The notes under the pieces: generated by a model | Databases searched by the model: none | What the model was told of the DNA's origin: nothing | Seen by the model: only the letters and a program-made list of their open reading frames with translations | Shown here: one piece after another, positions 1 through 7,281 of the stretch | Numbering within the stretch: the first letter of the stretch is position 1 | Layout of the letters: each line of letters begins with the position of its first letter | Position numbers and translations under genes: made by a program | Assembly (NCBI GenBank): GCA_025358075.1 | Contig: JANYKU010000141.1 | Location: forward strand, 1 to 38,415 | Length of the DNA: 38,415 nt | Direction: 5' to 3' | Origin: Ilumatobacteraceae bacterium | GTDB taxonomy: Bacteria; Actinomycetota; Acidimicrobiia; Acidimicrobiales; Ilumatobacteraceae

Positions 1-202
1 CCGGCACGGCGCCGCGAGCGTGCGCGGGAAGATAGGTCGAGCCGAGCGGACAGGTCTCCGCCCATCCGTCGATGCCCTCATCGGTGACGATTCGCACGAC
101 GGTGCTGGTGAGTGTCCTGACGACCCGTCCGCCCGACATCACATACGTGCCGTACCGGTATCCAAGTTCGTAGGTGTAGGCCTCGATCGAGGTGATGCGC
201 AT
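1..202 (-). CDS. Enolase-superfamily (MR/MLE) enzyme, hydroxyproline/proline-betaine type, N-terminal part only
   Basis: Reading leftwards from ATG at 202, 67 codons are visible before the window edge. They match the capping domain of mandelate racemase/muconate lactonizing enzymes: an initial MRITSIEAY strand, a YVMSGGR segment, STVVRIVTDEG and GWAETCPLGSTYLPAHA. The SGGR and PLGSTY words resemble cis-3-hydroxy-L-proline dehydratases and hydroxyproline-betaine 2-epimerases of this superfamily. The catalytic barrel domain is not in view, so dehydratase and epimerase cannot be separated. The start is supported by a TACCGT hexamer 7 nt upstream and no Shine-Dalgarno site. An in-frame GTG at 211 is the alternative. 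The downstream genes of the island fit imino-acid catabolism. Confidence 0.75.
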   Translation of the reverse strand, partial: MRITSIEAYTYELGYRYGTYVMSGGRVVRTLTSTVVRIVTDEGIDGWAETCPLGSTYLPAHARGAVP

Positions 203-209
203 CTTCGGC

Positions 210-215
210 ACGGTA
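210..215 (-). promoter_or_regulatory. Probable -10 element (TACCGT), leaderless start
   Basis: On the minus strand TACCGT is followed by 7 nt and the ATG at 202. The same hexamer and spacing occur before the DapA-family gene at 3119, so both ends of the island may use the same promoter type. No clear -35 box was found. Confidence 0.45.
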
Positions 216-280
216 ACGCGCCCGCCGCTGTCGCCGAAATGGGCGCGGGCGGCCCGAATCGACGCCTGCGTTGGGTCTCG

Positions 281-1324
281 TCATCTCGAATCGGCGAACG
301 CGGGCATCACTTCGTCGATGAACAGTTGCAGCGACCGCTTCTGATCATCGATTGAAGCGCCGTAGCTGGCGCAGTAGAGGAAGTCGACGCCCAACGCTTC
401 GTAGGCGCGCAGCTTGCCGACGACCTCGTCCGGGGTGCCGAACATCAGGTGTTCGCGCAGCGTCTCGGGCAAGTACTCCTCGCGGTGGGCGAGCTGTTGC
501 AGGTCGATCCGTTCGGCGAAGCCGTTGTCGACCTCGCCCAGCTGTTTGAACAAGTTCTCGAACTGCCCGGCCTGGCGTTGCACTGCGGCGATGTAGCGGT
601 CGGCGTCGCGGTTGTCGGCCCAGACAGCCGAATACCGCATCGCGGTCATCTTTGGCCGGGGCACGCCGGGCGCCTTGAGCAACGCGTCGTCCATGCGCGC
701 CGCATAGGCCTGCAACTCGGCGAAGGGTCGCATCAGCGGCCAGCACATGATGTTGCAGCCGTTGGCCACGGCCCAGTCGTAGGTGTCGGGGTCGCGGGCA
801 GCCACCCAGATGGGCGGGTGCGGGTGCTGCACCGGCTTCGGGCACGACGTCGAGGTGGGAAACGACCAACGGTCGCCATCATGCGCGTAGTCGCCTGCCC
901 ACAAGCCCTTCACCGCCGGCAGCAGCTCGCGCAACGCAGCGCTTGCGCCGGCGGAGTCGAGACCCGGAACGATGCGATCGAACTCGCGCTGGTACGCGCC
1001 GCGGCCGAGGCCGAGCTCGAGCCGCCCACCGCTGAGTAGATCGAGTAGCGCGGCCTCGCCTGCGAGTCGGATCGGGTTCCAATAAGCGGCCACCGCCACC
1101 GCAGTGCCCAAGCGGATCCGTTCGGTGTGGGCGGCCCACCAGGCGAGCAACTGGAAGGGAGCTGGGGCGATCGTCATCTCGATGGCGTGATGCTCGGCTG
1201 CCCAAGCAGTCTCGAATCCGGCCGAGTCAGCGAGCTGCACCATCTCCAGAACATGATCGGCGACCGCCCGCATGTCGTCGGTCGGGTCCATCCGTTCGAG
1301 GTTGATCGCCAGGCTGAATCTCAT
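281..1324 (-). CDS. LLM-class (luciferase-like) flavin-dependent monooxygenase
   Basis: This 347-residue protein has the bacterial luciferase-like TIM-barrel signature: an N-terminal FSLAINLERMDP strand, WAAEHHAIEM near residue 45, RIRLGTAV, then the GRLELGLGRGAYQREF motif typical of F420- or FMN-using monooxygenases. Family members oxidise organic substrates with reduced flavin supplied by a partner reductase; none is visible here. The substrate is unknown. It sits 78 bp upstream of the enolase-superfamily gene on the same strand and is divergent from the DUF1989 gene. The start is ATG 1324, with TAGAAC 6 nt upstream; a GTG one codon earlier (1327) is possible. A role in the hydroxyproline island is inferred only from position. 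Confidence 0.85.
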   Translation of the reverse strand: MRFSLAINLERMDPTDDMRAVADHVLEMVQLADSAGFETAWAAEHHAIEMTIAPAPFQLLAWWAAHTERIRLGTAVAVAAYWNPIRLAGEAALLDLLSGGRLELGLGRGAYQREFDRIVPGLDSAGASAALRELLPAVKGLWAGDYAHDGDRWSFPTSTSCPKPVQHPHPPIWVAARDPDTYDWAVANGCNIMCWPLMRPFAELQAYAARMDDALLKAPGVPRPKMTAMRYSAVWADNRDADRYIAAVQRQAGQFENLFKQLGEVDNGFAERIDLQQLAHREEYLPETLREHLMFGTPDEVVGKLRAYEALGVDFLYCASYGASIDDQKRSLQLFIDEVMPAFADSR

Positions 1325-1330
1325 CACGCT

Positions 1331-1336
1331 GTTCTA
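1331..1336 (-). promoter_or_regulatory. Probable -10 element (TAGAAC) for the LLM monooxygenase
   Basis: TAGAAC on the minus strand ends 6 nt before ATG 1324, matching the leaderless spacing used across the window, though it lacks the final T of a good -10. It lies 23 bp from the oppositely oriented element of the DUF1989 gene. Confidence 0.35.
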
Positions 1337-1359
1337 GCTGCGCGGACGGTGCCGTATGG

Positions 1360-1365
1360 CATGCT
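1360..1365 (+). promoter_or_regulatory. Probable -10 element (CATGCT) for the DUF1989 gene
   Basis: CATGCT ends 6 nt before ATG 1372, and no Shine-Dalgarno sequence precedes that ATG. The hexamer keeps only the A2 and T6 positions plus T3, so the call rests on the repeated spacing seen in this window. Confidence 0.35.
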
Positions 1366-1371
1366 GCCGAC

Positions 1372-2250
1372 ATGCCGCAAGCGTCGTACGTCGCCTCCGT
1401 TGACAGCCCACTCAGCCCGGATCCGGACCTTGTCCGCCGCTTGGCATCGGAGCAAGACTCTCGTCGGGCGGTCAGCGAGGTCGTCGTGCCGGTCAGGTCG
1501 GGCCACGCGTTCAAGGTGCAAGCAGGCCAGATCGTGCGGTTCTCCACGCTCGACGGCCCGCAGGTGGTCGACCTCAACCTGTGGGCACAATCCGATCCTC
1601 GCGAGCATTTTTGGGCCAGCCGCACTCGACAGTTCTACGGCACTCACGTCACCACCGGCCATCGTCTGTGGAGCAACCTGCCGTTCCTGCGGCCGATGGT
1701 CACCTTCATCGCCGACACCATCGGCTACGGCCGTGATGGCGACGACGCCGGCTGCCACGACCTGCTCGGCACGCGTTGCGATCCGTACGTGAATCAGATG
1801 CTCAGCGGCGCCGCGTACGACTTCCACTGCCACTCGAACCTCACTCGCGCGGTGGCCGAATTCGGTCTCACCGAGTTCGATGTGCACGATGTGATCAACC
1901 TGTTCCAGGTGACCGGGCTGATGCCCGACGACAAGCGCTACTTCATGAAGAAGTGCCCGGCTCGGCCGGGGGACTTCGTCGAGTTGCTCGCCGAGATCGA
2001 TCTGCTGATGGCCATCTCGCTGTGCCCGGGCGGCGACCTCGCCGTGCCGTTGTGGGGCGAAGGTTCCGACGCCGAACCGAACTGCAACCCATTGCGCGTC
2101 GAGGTCTTCGAGCCGGATCCGACGATCTTGGTCGGTTGGCAACCGGCAACCTGTGTCCCGTACACGGGCGCGTCGGGCCGGCGCCATGGGTATGGCAGCC
2201 CAGCCGATCCGCCACCGCCGCTCACCGAGCGCGTCCCGGTCGAGAACTGA
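1372..2250 (+). CDS. DUF1989 / urea carboxylase-associated family protein
   Basis: This 292-residue protein carries the DUF1989 hallmarks: a central DVHDVINLFQVTG segment (the family's DVFNLF region), KKCPARPGDFVELLAEIDLL, and the ISLCPGGD motif whose cysteine is close to the family's metal site. Better-known members are the UAAP pair next to urea carboxylase, later described as carboxyguanidine deiminase subunits. This is a single, longer protein with no carboxylase neighbour, so that role should not be carried over. It starts the plus-strand side of the hydroxyproline-type island and is followed 9 bp later by a transporter gene, suggesting an operon. An amidohydrolase or deiminase activity on an intermediate is possible but unproven. 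Confidence 0.85.
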   Translation: MPQASYVASVDSPLSPDPDLVRRLASEQDSRRAVSEVVVPVRSGHAFKVQAGQIVRFSTLDGPQVVDLNLWAQSDPREHFWASRTRQFYGTHVTTGHRLWSNLPFLRPMVTFIADTIGYGRDGDDAGCHDLLGTRCDPYVNQMLSGAAYDFHCHSNLTRAVAEFGLTEFDVHDVINLFQVTGLMPDDKRYFMKKCPARPGDFVELLAEIDLLMAISLCPGGDLAVPLWGEGSDAEPNCNPLRVEVFEPDPTILVGWQPATCVPYTGASGRRHGYGSPADPPPPLTERVPVEN

Positions 2251-2259
2251 TCCGACGCT

Positions 2260-3090
2260 GTGGGCGTACTACTTGGCGTTGTCGCGGGCATCCTGCTGGG
2301 TGTCAGCGACTTCACGGCAAGCAGGGCTTCGCGCACGATCAGCTCGGTCTCGGTGAGTCGCACCAACCTTGCCGTGTCGGGTCTGCTCGCCCCACTGCTC
2401 CTCTTCGTCAAGCCAGTCGAATGGACCCTGCGCGACTTCGTGCTCAGCGCGCTGTCGGGTGTGGTGCTCTCGGGCGGGTTGGTGCTGCTCTATCGCGGCT
2501 ACACCGTGGCCAGGATGGGGATCGTCGCCCCCGTCGCATCGGTCCTGCTCGCCGCGGTGCCCGTGCTGTACGACCTCGCCAAGGGGCACACACCCAGCAA
2601 GGTCGCTGCATGCGGCATGGTGCTGGGCCTGCTCGCACTCGTCTTCACCACGTACGAACGTGGCGGCATGGGCAGCATCAGGCTGGGGTTGGTGTTGGGT
2701 GTCGGCGCCGGGCTGCTCTTCGGCATCGCGTTCACGCTGACCTCGCAGACCTCCGATGCTGCCGGACTGTCGCCGGTGATGGTGCAACGACTTTCCGGAC
2801 TGGCGTTCCTCGTCATGCTGCAACGTGTCGACAAGGCACCGCTCCTGGCGATTCGCGCCCCGGCGCGGATCTGGGGCATCGGCAGCGGGGTGGCCGGGGG
2901 CATCGCCCTCGGTGCGCTGAAGCTCGGGTACATCAAGGGATCTGCCGGGCCGGTGTCAGTGGCCGCTTCGCAGTTCGCGGCCGCCGGGGTGCTGTTGTCG
3001 GTGATCTTCAACAAGGAGCGACTGAAGCCATGGCAAGCCATCGGGATCGCGGCGAGCGGTGTGGGCGTTGCGCTCATGGCGCTGGGCTAG
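2260..3090 (+). CDS. EamA/DMT-superfamily membrane transporter
   Basis: The 276-residue product is mostly hydrophobic, with about ten predicted membrane segments in two halves, as expected for the EamA (drug/metabolite transporter) family. The first segment begins immediately (VLLGVVAGILLG), and the last ends at the C-terminus after a short KERLKPWQ loop. Family members usually export amino acids, nucleosides or other small metabolites. The GTG start at 2260 lies 9 bp after the DUF1989 stop, so the two are probably co-transcribed. Position suggests import or export of the island's substrate or of an overflow intermediate; substrate and direction are not readable from sequence. Confidence 0.85.
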   Translation: MGVLLGVVAGILLGVSDFTASRASRTISSVSVSRTNLAVSGLLAPLLLFVKPVEWTLRDFVLSALSGVVLSGGLVLLYRGYTVARMGIVAPVASVLLAAVPVLYDLAKGHTPSKVAACGMVLGLLALVFTTYERGGMGSIRLGLVLGVGAGLLFGIAFTLTSQTSDAAGLSPVMVQRLSGLAFLVMLQRVDKAPLLAIRAPARIWGIGSGVAGGIALGALKLGYIKGSAGPVSVAASQFAAAGVLLSVIFNKERLKPWQAIGIAASGVGVALMALG

Positions 3091-3105
3091 TCGGCGGCCC
3101 AGTGG

Positions 3106-3111
3106 TACCGT
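3106..3111 (+). promoter_or_regulatory. Probable -10 element (TACCGT) for the DapA-family gene
   Basis: TACCGT is followed by 7 nt and ATG 3119, with no Shine-Dalgarno site. The same hexamer and spacing precede the enolase-superfamily gene at the other end of the island, which could mean joint control. Confidence 0.5.
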
Positions 3112-3118
3112 GAAGCAC

Positions 3119-4021
3119 ATGACCGACTTGAAACTCGAGGGTGTGTACGTCCCCGTCGTCACTCCGTTCGACGCCGACGAGGGGCTCGACCTCTCGACGC
3201 TGACGAAGGTGGTCGACTTCTGTCTGGATGCCGGTGTCAGCGGTGTGGTGTCGTGTGGTACGACTGGCGAGTACTACGCCATGTCGTTCGAGGAGCGCAA
3301 GAGCGTGATGGCGCACACCGGCGAGGTGGTTGGCAGTCGGGCCGTGCTCGTCGCCGGCTGCAATGCCGGTTCCACACGCGAAGCGATCCACCTCGCCGAG
3401 GCCGCCGTTGGGATGGGCTACGACGCGATCATGCTCGCTGCGCCGCCCACGTCGCTACCCACGCAGCGAGAGCTGGCCGCGCATTACCGAGCCGTCGCTG
3501 ACGCCGTCGACAAGCCGATCGTCCTGTACAACTACCCGGCTCGCGCCGGTGTCGAGATCGGCTTCGAATGCCTCGATGCGGTCGCGGATCATCCCAACAT
3601 CATCGCCATCAAGGAGTCCAGCGGCGACTTCTCGAGGTTCTTGCAATTGCAACGACGTTACGTCGACCGGCTGCAGATCATGTGCGGCAGCGACGACCAG
3701 GCTGCCGACTACTTCTCGTGGGGTGTGCGCAGTTGGTTGGCGGGTACGGCCAACGTGTTGCCCCGTCATCACGTGGTGATCATGAACACCGCCAACGAAG
3801 GCAAGTACGGCGAGGCCATCGGTCAGTTCGCGGCGATCCTGCCGTGGATCCAGAACATGGAAAGTGGCTCGTACAACGCCAAGGCAAAGCTCGGCCTCGC
3901 CCATCTCGGCATCGACTGTGGGCCAGTGCGGGCACCGTTGCTGGGGCTCACCGAAGACGTTGCCGTCGAACTGCTGGCCGTGCTCGACCAGGCATTGGCC
4001 GCCCCGTACGCCAAGGGCTGA
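3119..4021 (+). CDS. DapA-family lyase, candidate pyrroline-4-hydroxy-2-carboxylate deaminase
   Basis: A 300-residue class I aldolase-type barrel. Visible active-site features are GTTGE at 47-51, a catalytic tyrosine in LYNYP (Tyr137) and the Schiff-base lysine in AIKESSGD (Lys165). The family includes dihydrodipicolinate synthase, N-acetylneuraminate lyase and 1-pyrroline-4-hydroxy-2-carboxylate deaminase, the enzyme that turns the product of D-hydroxyproline oxidation into 2-oxoglutarate semialdehyde. The gene is 8 bp upstream of the hydroxyproline-epimerase-type gene and faces the D-amino-acid-oxidase-type gene, so the deaminase is the best reading. A biosynthetic DapA is less likely in this setting but cannot be excluded without a phylogeny. 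It appears to have its own leaderless promoter. Confidence 0.8.
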   Translation: MTDLKLEGVYVPVVTPFDADEGLDLSTLTKVVDFCLDAGVSGVVSCGTTGEYYAMSFEERKSVMAHTGEVVGSRAVLVAGCNAGSTREAIHLAEAAVGMGYDAIMLAAPPTSLPTQRELAAHYRAVADAVDKPIVLYNYPARAGVEIGFECLDAVADHPNIIAIKESSGDFSRFLQLQRRYVDRLQIMCGSDDQAADYFSWGVRSWLAGTANVLPRHHVVIMNTANEGKYGEAIGQFAAILPWIQNMESGSYNAKAKLGLAHLGIDCGPVRAPLLGLTEDVAVELLAVLDQALAAPYAKG

Positions 4022-4029
4022 GTCGACCA

Positions 4030-5064
4030 ATGCGCTCGACCAAGTCGTACACCGCCGTGGAGGTGCACGCCGAAGGCGAGCAAGGCACCTGCTACCTGGG
4101 CTCGGTGTTCGAGGTGCCGGGGGCGTCGATGCGTGACAAGTTGCGGCACATCAACGAGGTCGACGACTCGATCCGCAGGTTCCTCTGCTTCGAACCCCGT
4201 GGACGCCCACAGACCAGTAGCAACTTGGTGTTCCCGTCACTCGATCCGCAGGCCGACGCGGGGTTCATCATCTGCCAGGCCGACCGAGCTCATGCGATGA
4301 GCGGCTCGAACACGATCTGTGTCGTCACCGCGCTCCTCGAGACCGGCACGGTGCCGATGGTCGAACCGCAGACCTCAGTCGTGCTCGAGACCGCAGCGGG
4401 CTTGATTCGGGCGACAGCCACGTGTCGCGACGGCCGTTGCGAGCGAGTCACCTTCGACGGAGTGCCGTCGTTCGTCGAGGCGCTCGACGTTCCGTTGTTC
4501 GTGCCGGGCCTCGGCGACATCGTCGTCGATGTCGCTTACGGCGGCTGCTACTACCTGCTCGTCGACCCGGCCCAGTTCGGTGTCAAGCTCGACCGTGGAA
4601 ACGCCCGTCAGGTCGTCGAGGCGGGTACAGCGATCTCGCTGGCGGCGCGGCAGTCGATCACCGTGCAGCACCCGGAGATCCCGGAGATCGACTTCATCTC
4701 GTACGTCATGCTGATCGGAGACGACGACCCGAGCAACGGCTCGTTGCGCGGCGCAACGGTGCTCAGCGGGCGTGTCGACCGGTCGCCCTGCGGCACCGGC
4801 AACTCGGCGCGCATGGCCGTCATGGCAGCGCGCGGGATTGCCGAGGTGGGTAGTCGATTTGTCGCCCGATCGCTGATCGACAGCGAGTTCGACGTCGAGA
4901 TCATCGGCGAGACCACAGTTGGCGGTCGCCCGGCCGTCCTTCCACGGATCTCCGGCAGAGGATGGGTGGTCGGCACGCATACCAGCACGGTCGACCCCAG
5001 CGATCCGTATCCGCTCGGCTACGTGCTCAGCGACCTCTGGGGCGACGAGATCGGTGCCTCTTAG
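4030..5064 (+). CDS. Proline racemase-family protein, probable 4-hydroxyproline 2-epimerase (Ser/Cys type)
   Basis: A 344-residue member of the proline racemase superfamily, near the usual length. In the first half the catalytic position, normally Cys in an MCGH-like motif, reads AMSGSN with Ser91. In the second half DRSPCGTGNSAR supplies Cys254. Known pairings in the superfamily are Cys/Cys (racemases, 4-hydroxyproline epimerases), Cys/Thr (trans-3-hydroxyproline dehydratases) and a Ser/Cys group reported to include epimerases. The expected reaction is trans-4-hydroxy-L-proline to cis-4-hydroxy-D-proline, which would feed the convergent flavoprotein gene. It starts 8 bp after the DapA-family gene, so they form an operon, and its stop overlaps the end of the flavoprotein gene. 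Confidence 0.85.
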   Translation: MRSTKSYTAVEVHAEGEQGTCYLGSVFEVPGASMRDKLRHINEVDDSIRRFLCFEPRGRPQTSSNLVFPSLDPQADAGFIICQADRAHAMSGSNTICVVTALLETGTVPMVEPQTSVVLETAAGLIRATATCRDGRCERVTFDGVPSFVEALDVPLFVPGLGDIVVDVAYGGCYYLLVDPAQFGVKLDRGNARQVVEAGTAISLAARQSITVQHPEIPEIDFISYVMLIGDDDPSNGSLRGATVLSGRVDRSPCGTGNSARMAVMAARGIAEVGSRFVARSLIDSEFDVEIIGETTVGGRPAVLPRISGRGWVVGTHTSTVDPSDPYPLGYVLSDLWGDEIGAS

Positions 5065-6308
5065 CGGCGCAGCGGGTTGCGGTCTGGGTCGAACGCACGG
5101 ATGTCGTTCGACGAGTGACCGGTCATGATCAGCTCGGCGATGGCGACTCCGCTGGGAGGCGCAAGGGTCAGGCCGAACATGCCGTGACCAGCGCCGACGA
5201 CGACGTTGCGCCACCGCTTTGGCCGTCCCATGAACGGCAGCCCATCCGCGCTCATCGGGCGTGACCCCGCCCAGGTGTCGAAGCGATGGTCCCAATCGAG
5301 GTCGAGGAACGCTCGCATCGAGGCAACGATGGCCTCGATGCGCCGGCTATCGAAGGGAGGGTTGTCGCCACCGAACTCCATCGTGCCGCCGAGACGGATG
5401 CGGTCGTCGAACGGAGTTGCCACGGCGTGGACCTCTTCGAAGATCACCGGCTGCTGAAGACCAGGCGACGTCGGCAGACCAACGTTGTAGCCCTGACCGG
5501 GGATGACCGCGAGGCGCAGGTCGAACTGCTTGGCGAGCAGTCGAGAGCCCGCCCCGGCGGCGAGCAAGTACTCGTCGGCATCGACGGAGCCGCCGGACGT
5601 CTCGAGGCGGAGAATCCGGTCACCTGACGAGATGACCTTGGTGACGGCGGTGTGCTCCATGAAGCGCACCCCCCGATTGCGGAGGATGTCGATGACCGAG
5701 TCGACGTAACGACGCGGATCGATCGAGCGGTCACCCGGCATCACCAAACCGGCTCGGATGTGATCGGTGATGGCAGGTGCCAGCCGGCGAATCTCGTCAC
5801 CGTCGACGATCCGATCGGGGATGCGAGCCCCGAACTCGACCATCGGTTGCAACGCCTTGAAGTGATGCTCCGCCTTGGCGACGTCGTGGTACGGCACGAG
5901 CAGTTCGCGACTCAAGCTGACTGCGGCGCCCTGATGAGCGAGCCGTTCGACGATCGCCGAACTGTTGTGATTGAACCGAGCCAGCGCGGCACGACCCGAC
6001 TGGTACCTCGACTTGGTGCAGTTGCGGGCGAACGCCAGCAACCACGGTGTCATCTTCGGCACCGCCTTCGGCAGCACGCGCAGCGCCCGAGATGGGTCAC
6101 GCAGCGACTTCAGCGCGTTGACGATTGCGCCCGGAGCGGGCAACGGTTCGACGATCGCCGTACACATGAAACCGGCGTTGCCACGAGCCGCACCGCTGCC
6201 CAGCGCCCCGCTGTCGATGATGGTGACCTCCGCACCGGCCTCGGTGAGGAACAGTGCCGAGGACAAGCCGACGAGCCCGCCACCGATGATGACGACCGAC
6301 TTGGTCAC
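5061..6308 (-). CDS. FAD-dependent D-amino acid oxidase/dehydrogenase, candidate D-hydroxyproline dehydrogenase
   Basis: The 415-residue protein begins with a dinucleotide-binding strand and GGGLVG (residues 9-14), then an acidic strand end, IIDSG, typical of the glycine oxidase/D-amino acid dehydrogenase (DAO) family. The C-terminal part has GSRPMSADGLPFMG and VVGAGHGMFGLTLAP, the family's FAD-closing motif. In hydroxyproline catabolism such an enzyme oxidises cis-4-hydroxy-D-proline to 1-pyrroline-4-hydroxy-2-carboxylate, which the DapA-family protein would then deaminate. The start GTG 6308 overlaps the stop of the upstream ornithine-cyclodeaminase-type gene (GTGA), so the two are translationally coupled. 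Exact substrate is inferred from context. Confidence 0.85.
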   Translation of the reverse strand: MTKSVVIIGGGLVGLSSALFLTEAGAEVTIIDSGALGSGAARGNAGFMCTAIVEPLPAPGAIVNALKSLRDPSRALRVLPKAVPKMTPWLLAFARNCTKSRYQSGRAALARFNHNSSAIVERLAHQGAAVSLSRELLVPYHDVAKAEHHFKALQPMVEFGARIPDRIVDGDEIRRLAPAITDHIRAGLVMPGDRSIDPRRYVDSVIDILRNRGVRFMEHTAVTKVISSGDRILRLETSGGSVDADEYLLAAGAGSRLLAKQFDLRLAVIPGQGYNVGLPTSPGLQQPVIFEEVHAVATPFDDRIRLGGTMEFGGDNPPFDSRRIEAIVASMRAFLDLDWDHRFDTWAGSRPMSADGLPFMGRPKRWRNVVVGAGHGMFGLTLAPPSGVAIAELIMTGHSSNDIRAFDPDRNPLRR

Positions 6309-7246
6309 GATGCCTCCAGGATCCCCGCCGCGGCGGCTGCGCGTTCGGCGATGACCAGGTCCTGTACGGCAAGCCCGACGCTCTTGAACAGCGTGATCTC
6401 CGCGTATGACGTGCGGGCCAGTCGACCACTGGCGAGGTCGGTGAGGTCGCCGGCCACCCGATCCCATGACCACACGCCCTCCTCCGCGGCCAAGTGCAGG
6501 TCACCGGCTTCCGCCTTCGCCGCACCGAGCTCGTCGACCGTGACGGTGGCGCCGGCGATCAGATCGGCGCTGACTTCGCGCAGGTCGAGGCGGTACGAGC
6601 CGACGAGGTTGATGTGGGCACCGGCCTGCACGTCGGCGAGCCCGAACAGCGGGGTGTCGGAGCGAGTCCCGGCGCAGACGATATCGCACGATGCCGCGTC
6701 GGCGTACGAGCCTGCGGCTGCGGCCTCGCCGACTGCGATCAGTTCCTCGACGACTCGGGCGACGTGAGCGTCGGTACGTCCGGCTACGACGATGCGATCG
6801 ATGTCGGGACGCACAACGCGCATCGCCTCGACATGAGCGATCGCCTGCGGACCGGTTCCGATGATGCCGAGTGAGCGAACGTCGCGGCGTGCCAGAACGT
6901 CGGTTGCCAACGCGGAGATCATCGGCGTGCGCAGCGTCGTGAGCGCGGCGCCGTCGAGAAGCGCGACCGGTTGGCCGATGCGCATGTCGAACAGCACGTA
7001 CACCCCCTGGATGATGGGCAGGCCCCGCGCCTGATTCGCCGGCTGGATTCCGACCAGCTTCACGCCGGCAGTGTGACCGGCAGCGGCAGGCATGACCAGG
7101 AACTCTGCACCTCCCACGGAGGCGTGGACCCGGTCGACGTGGGACGGGCCGACGGCAAAGCAGTCGCGCAAGGCGTCGAGCGCCTCGGTCAGGGAGACGA
7201 GTTGGAAGAGCTCGGCGGCATCGATGTACGGCAAGGTGCTCTGCAT
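6305..7246 (-). CDS. Ornithine cyclodeaminase/mu-crystallin family, candidate 1-pyrroline-2-carboxylate (ketimine) reductase
   Basis: A 313-residue NAD(P)-dependent enzyme of the OCD/mu-crystallin family: GVKLVG near Lys63, LDGAALTTLRTPMISALA, a Rossmann motif GIIGTGPQA around 128-135, and DELGAAKAEAGDL near the C-terminus. In hydroxyproline pathways a member of this family reduces 1-pyrroline-2-carboxylate, the product of 3-hydroxyproline dehydration, to L-proline. That would link it to the dehydratase-like gene at the left edge. It is coupled by a 4-bp overlap to the flavoprotein gene. I chose ATG 7246 because CATGAT lies 7 nt upstream; ATG 7258 is also in frame. Ornithine or alanine specificity cannot be excluded. 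Confidence 0.8.
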   Translation of the reverse strand: MQSTLPYIDAAELFQLVSLTEALDALRDCFAVGPSHVDRVHASVGGAEFLVMPAAAGHTAGVKLVGIQPANQARGLPIIQGVYVLFDMRIGQPVALLDGAALTTLRTPMISALATDVLARRDVRSLGIIGTGPQAIAHVEAMRVVRPDIDRIVVAGRTDAHVARVVEELIAVGEAAAAGSYADAASCDIVCAGTRSDTPLFGLADVQAGAHINLVGSYRLDLREVSADLIAGATVTVDELGAAKAEAGDLHLAAEEGVWSWDRVAGDLTDLASGRLARTSYAEITLFKSVGLAVQDLVIAERAAAAAGILEAS

Positions 7247-7253
7247 CAGAGCG

Positions 7254-7259
7254 ATCATG
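7254..7259 (-). promoter_or_regulatory. Probable -10 element (CATGAT) for the OCD-family gene
   Basis: CATGAT matches TATAAT at four positions and ends 7 nt before ATG 7246 on the minus strand. The xylulokinase element on the other strand begins only 11 bp away, so the two divergent promoters share one short region. Confidence 0.4.
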
Positions 7260-7269
7260 GCAGGCCAGC

Positions 7270-7275
7270 TACGGT
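7270..7275 (+). promoter_or_regulatory. Probable -10 element (TACGGT) for xylB
   Basis: TACGGT ends 6 nt before ATG 7282 and there is no Shine-Dalgarno sequence, so the xylB message is probably leaderless. The hydrolase gene starting at 11156 has the same hexamer and spacing. Confidence 0.5.
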
Positions 7276-7281
7276 TCGTGC

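Noticed and set aside
1776..3113. A 445-codon plus-strand frame across the DUF1989 and transporter genes
   Set aside because: Arginine-rich, low-complexity translation typical of an out-of-frame reading; the other frame encodes two recognisable proteins.
4375..5295. A 306-codon minus-strand frame opposite the proline-racemase-family gene
   Set aside because: Arginine- and histidine-rich shadow; the plus-strand frame contains the intact catalytic motifs.
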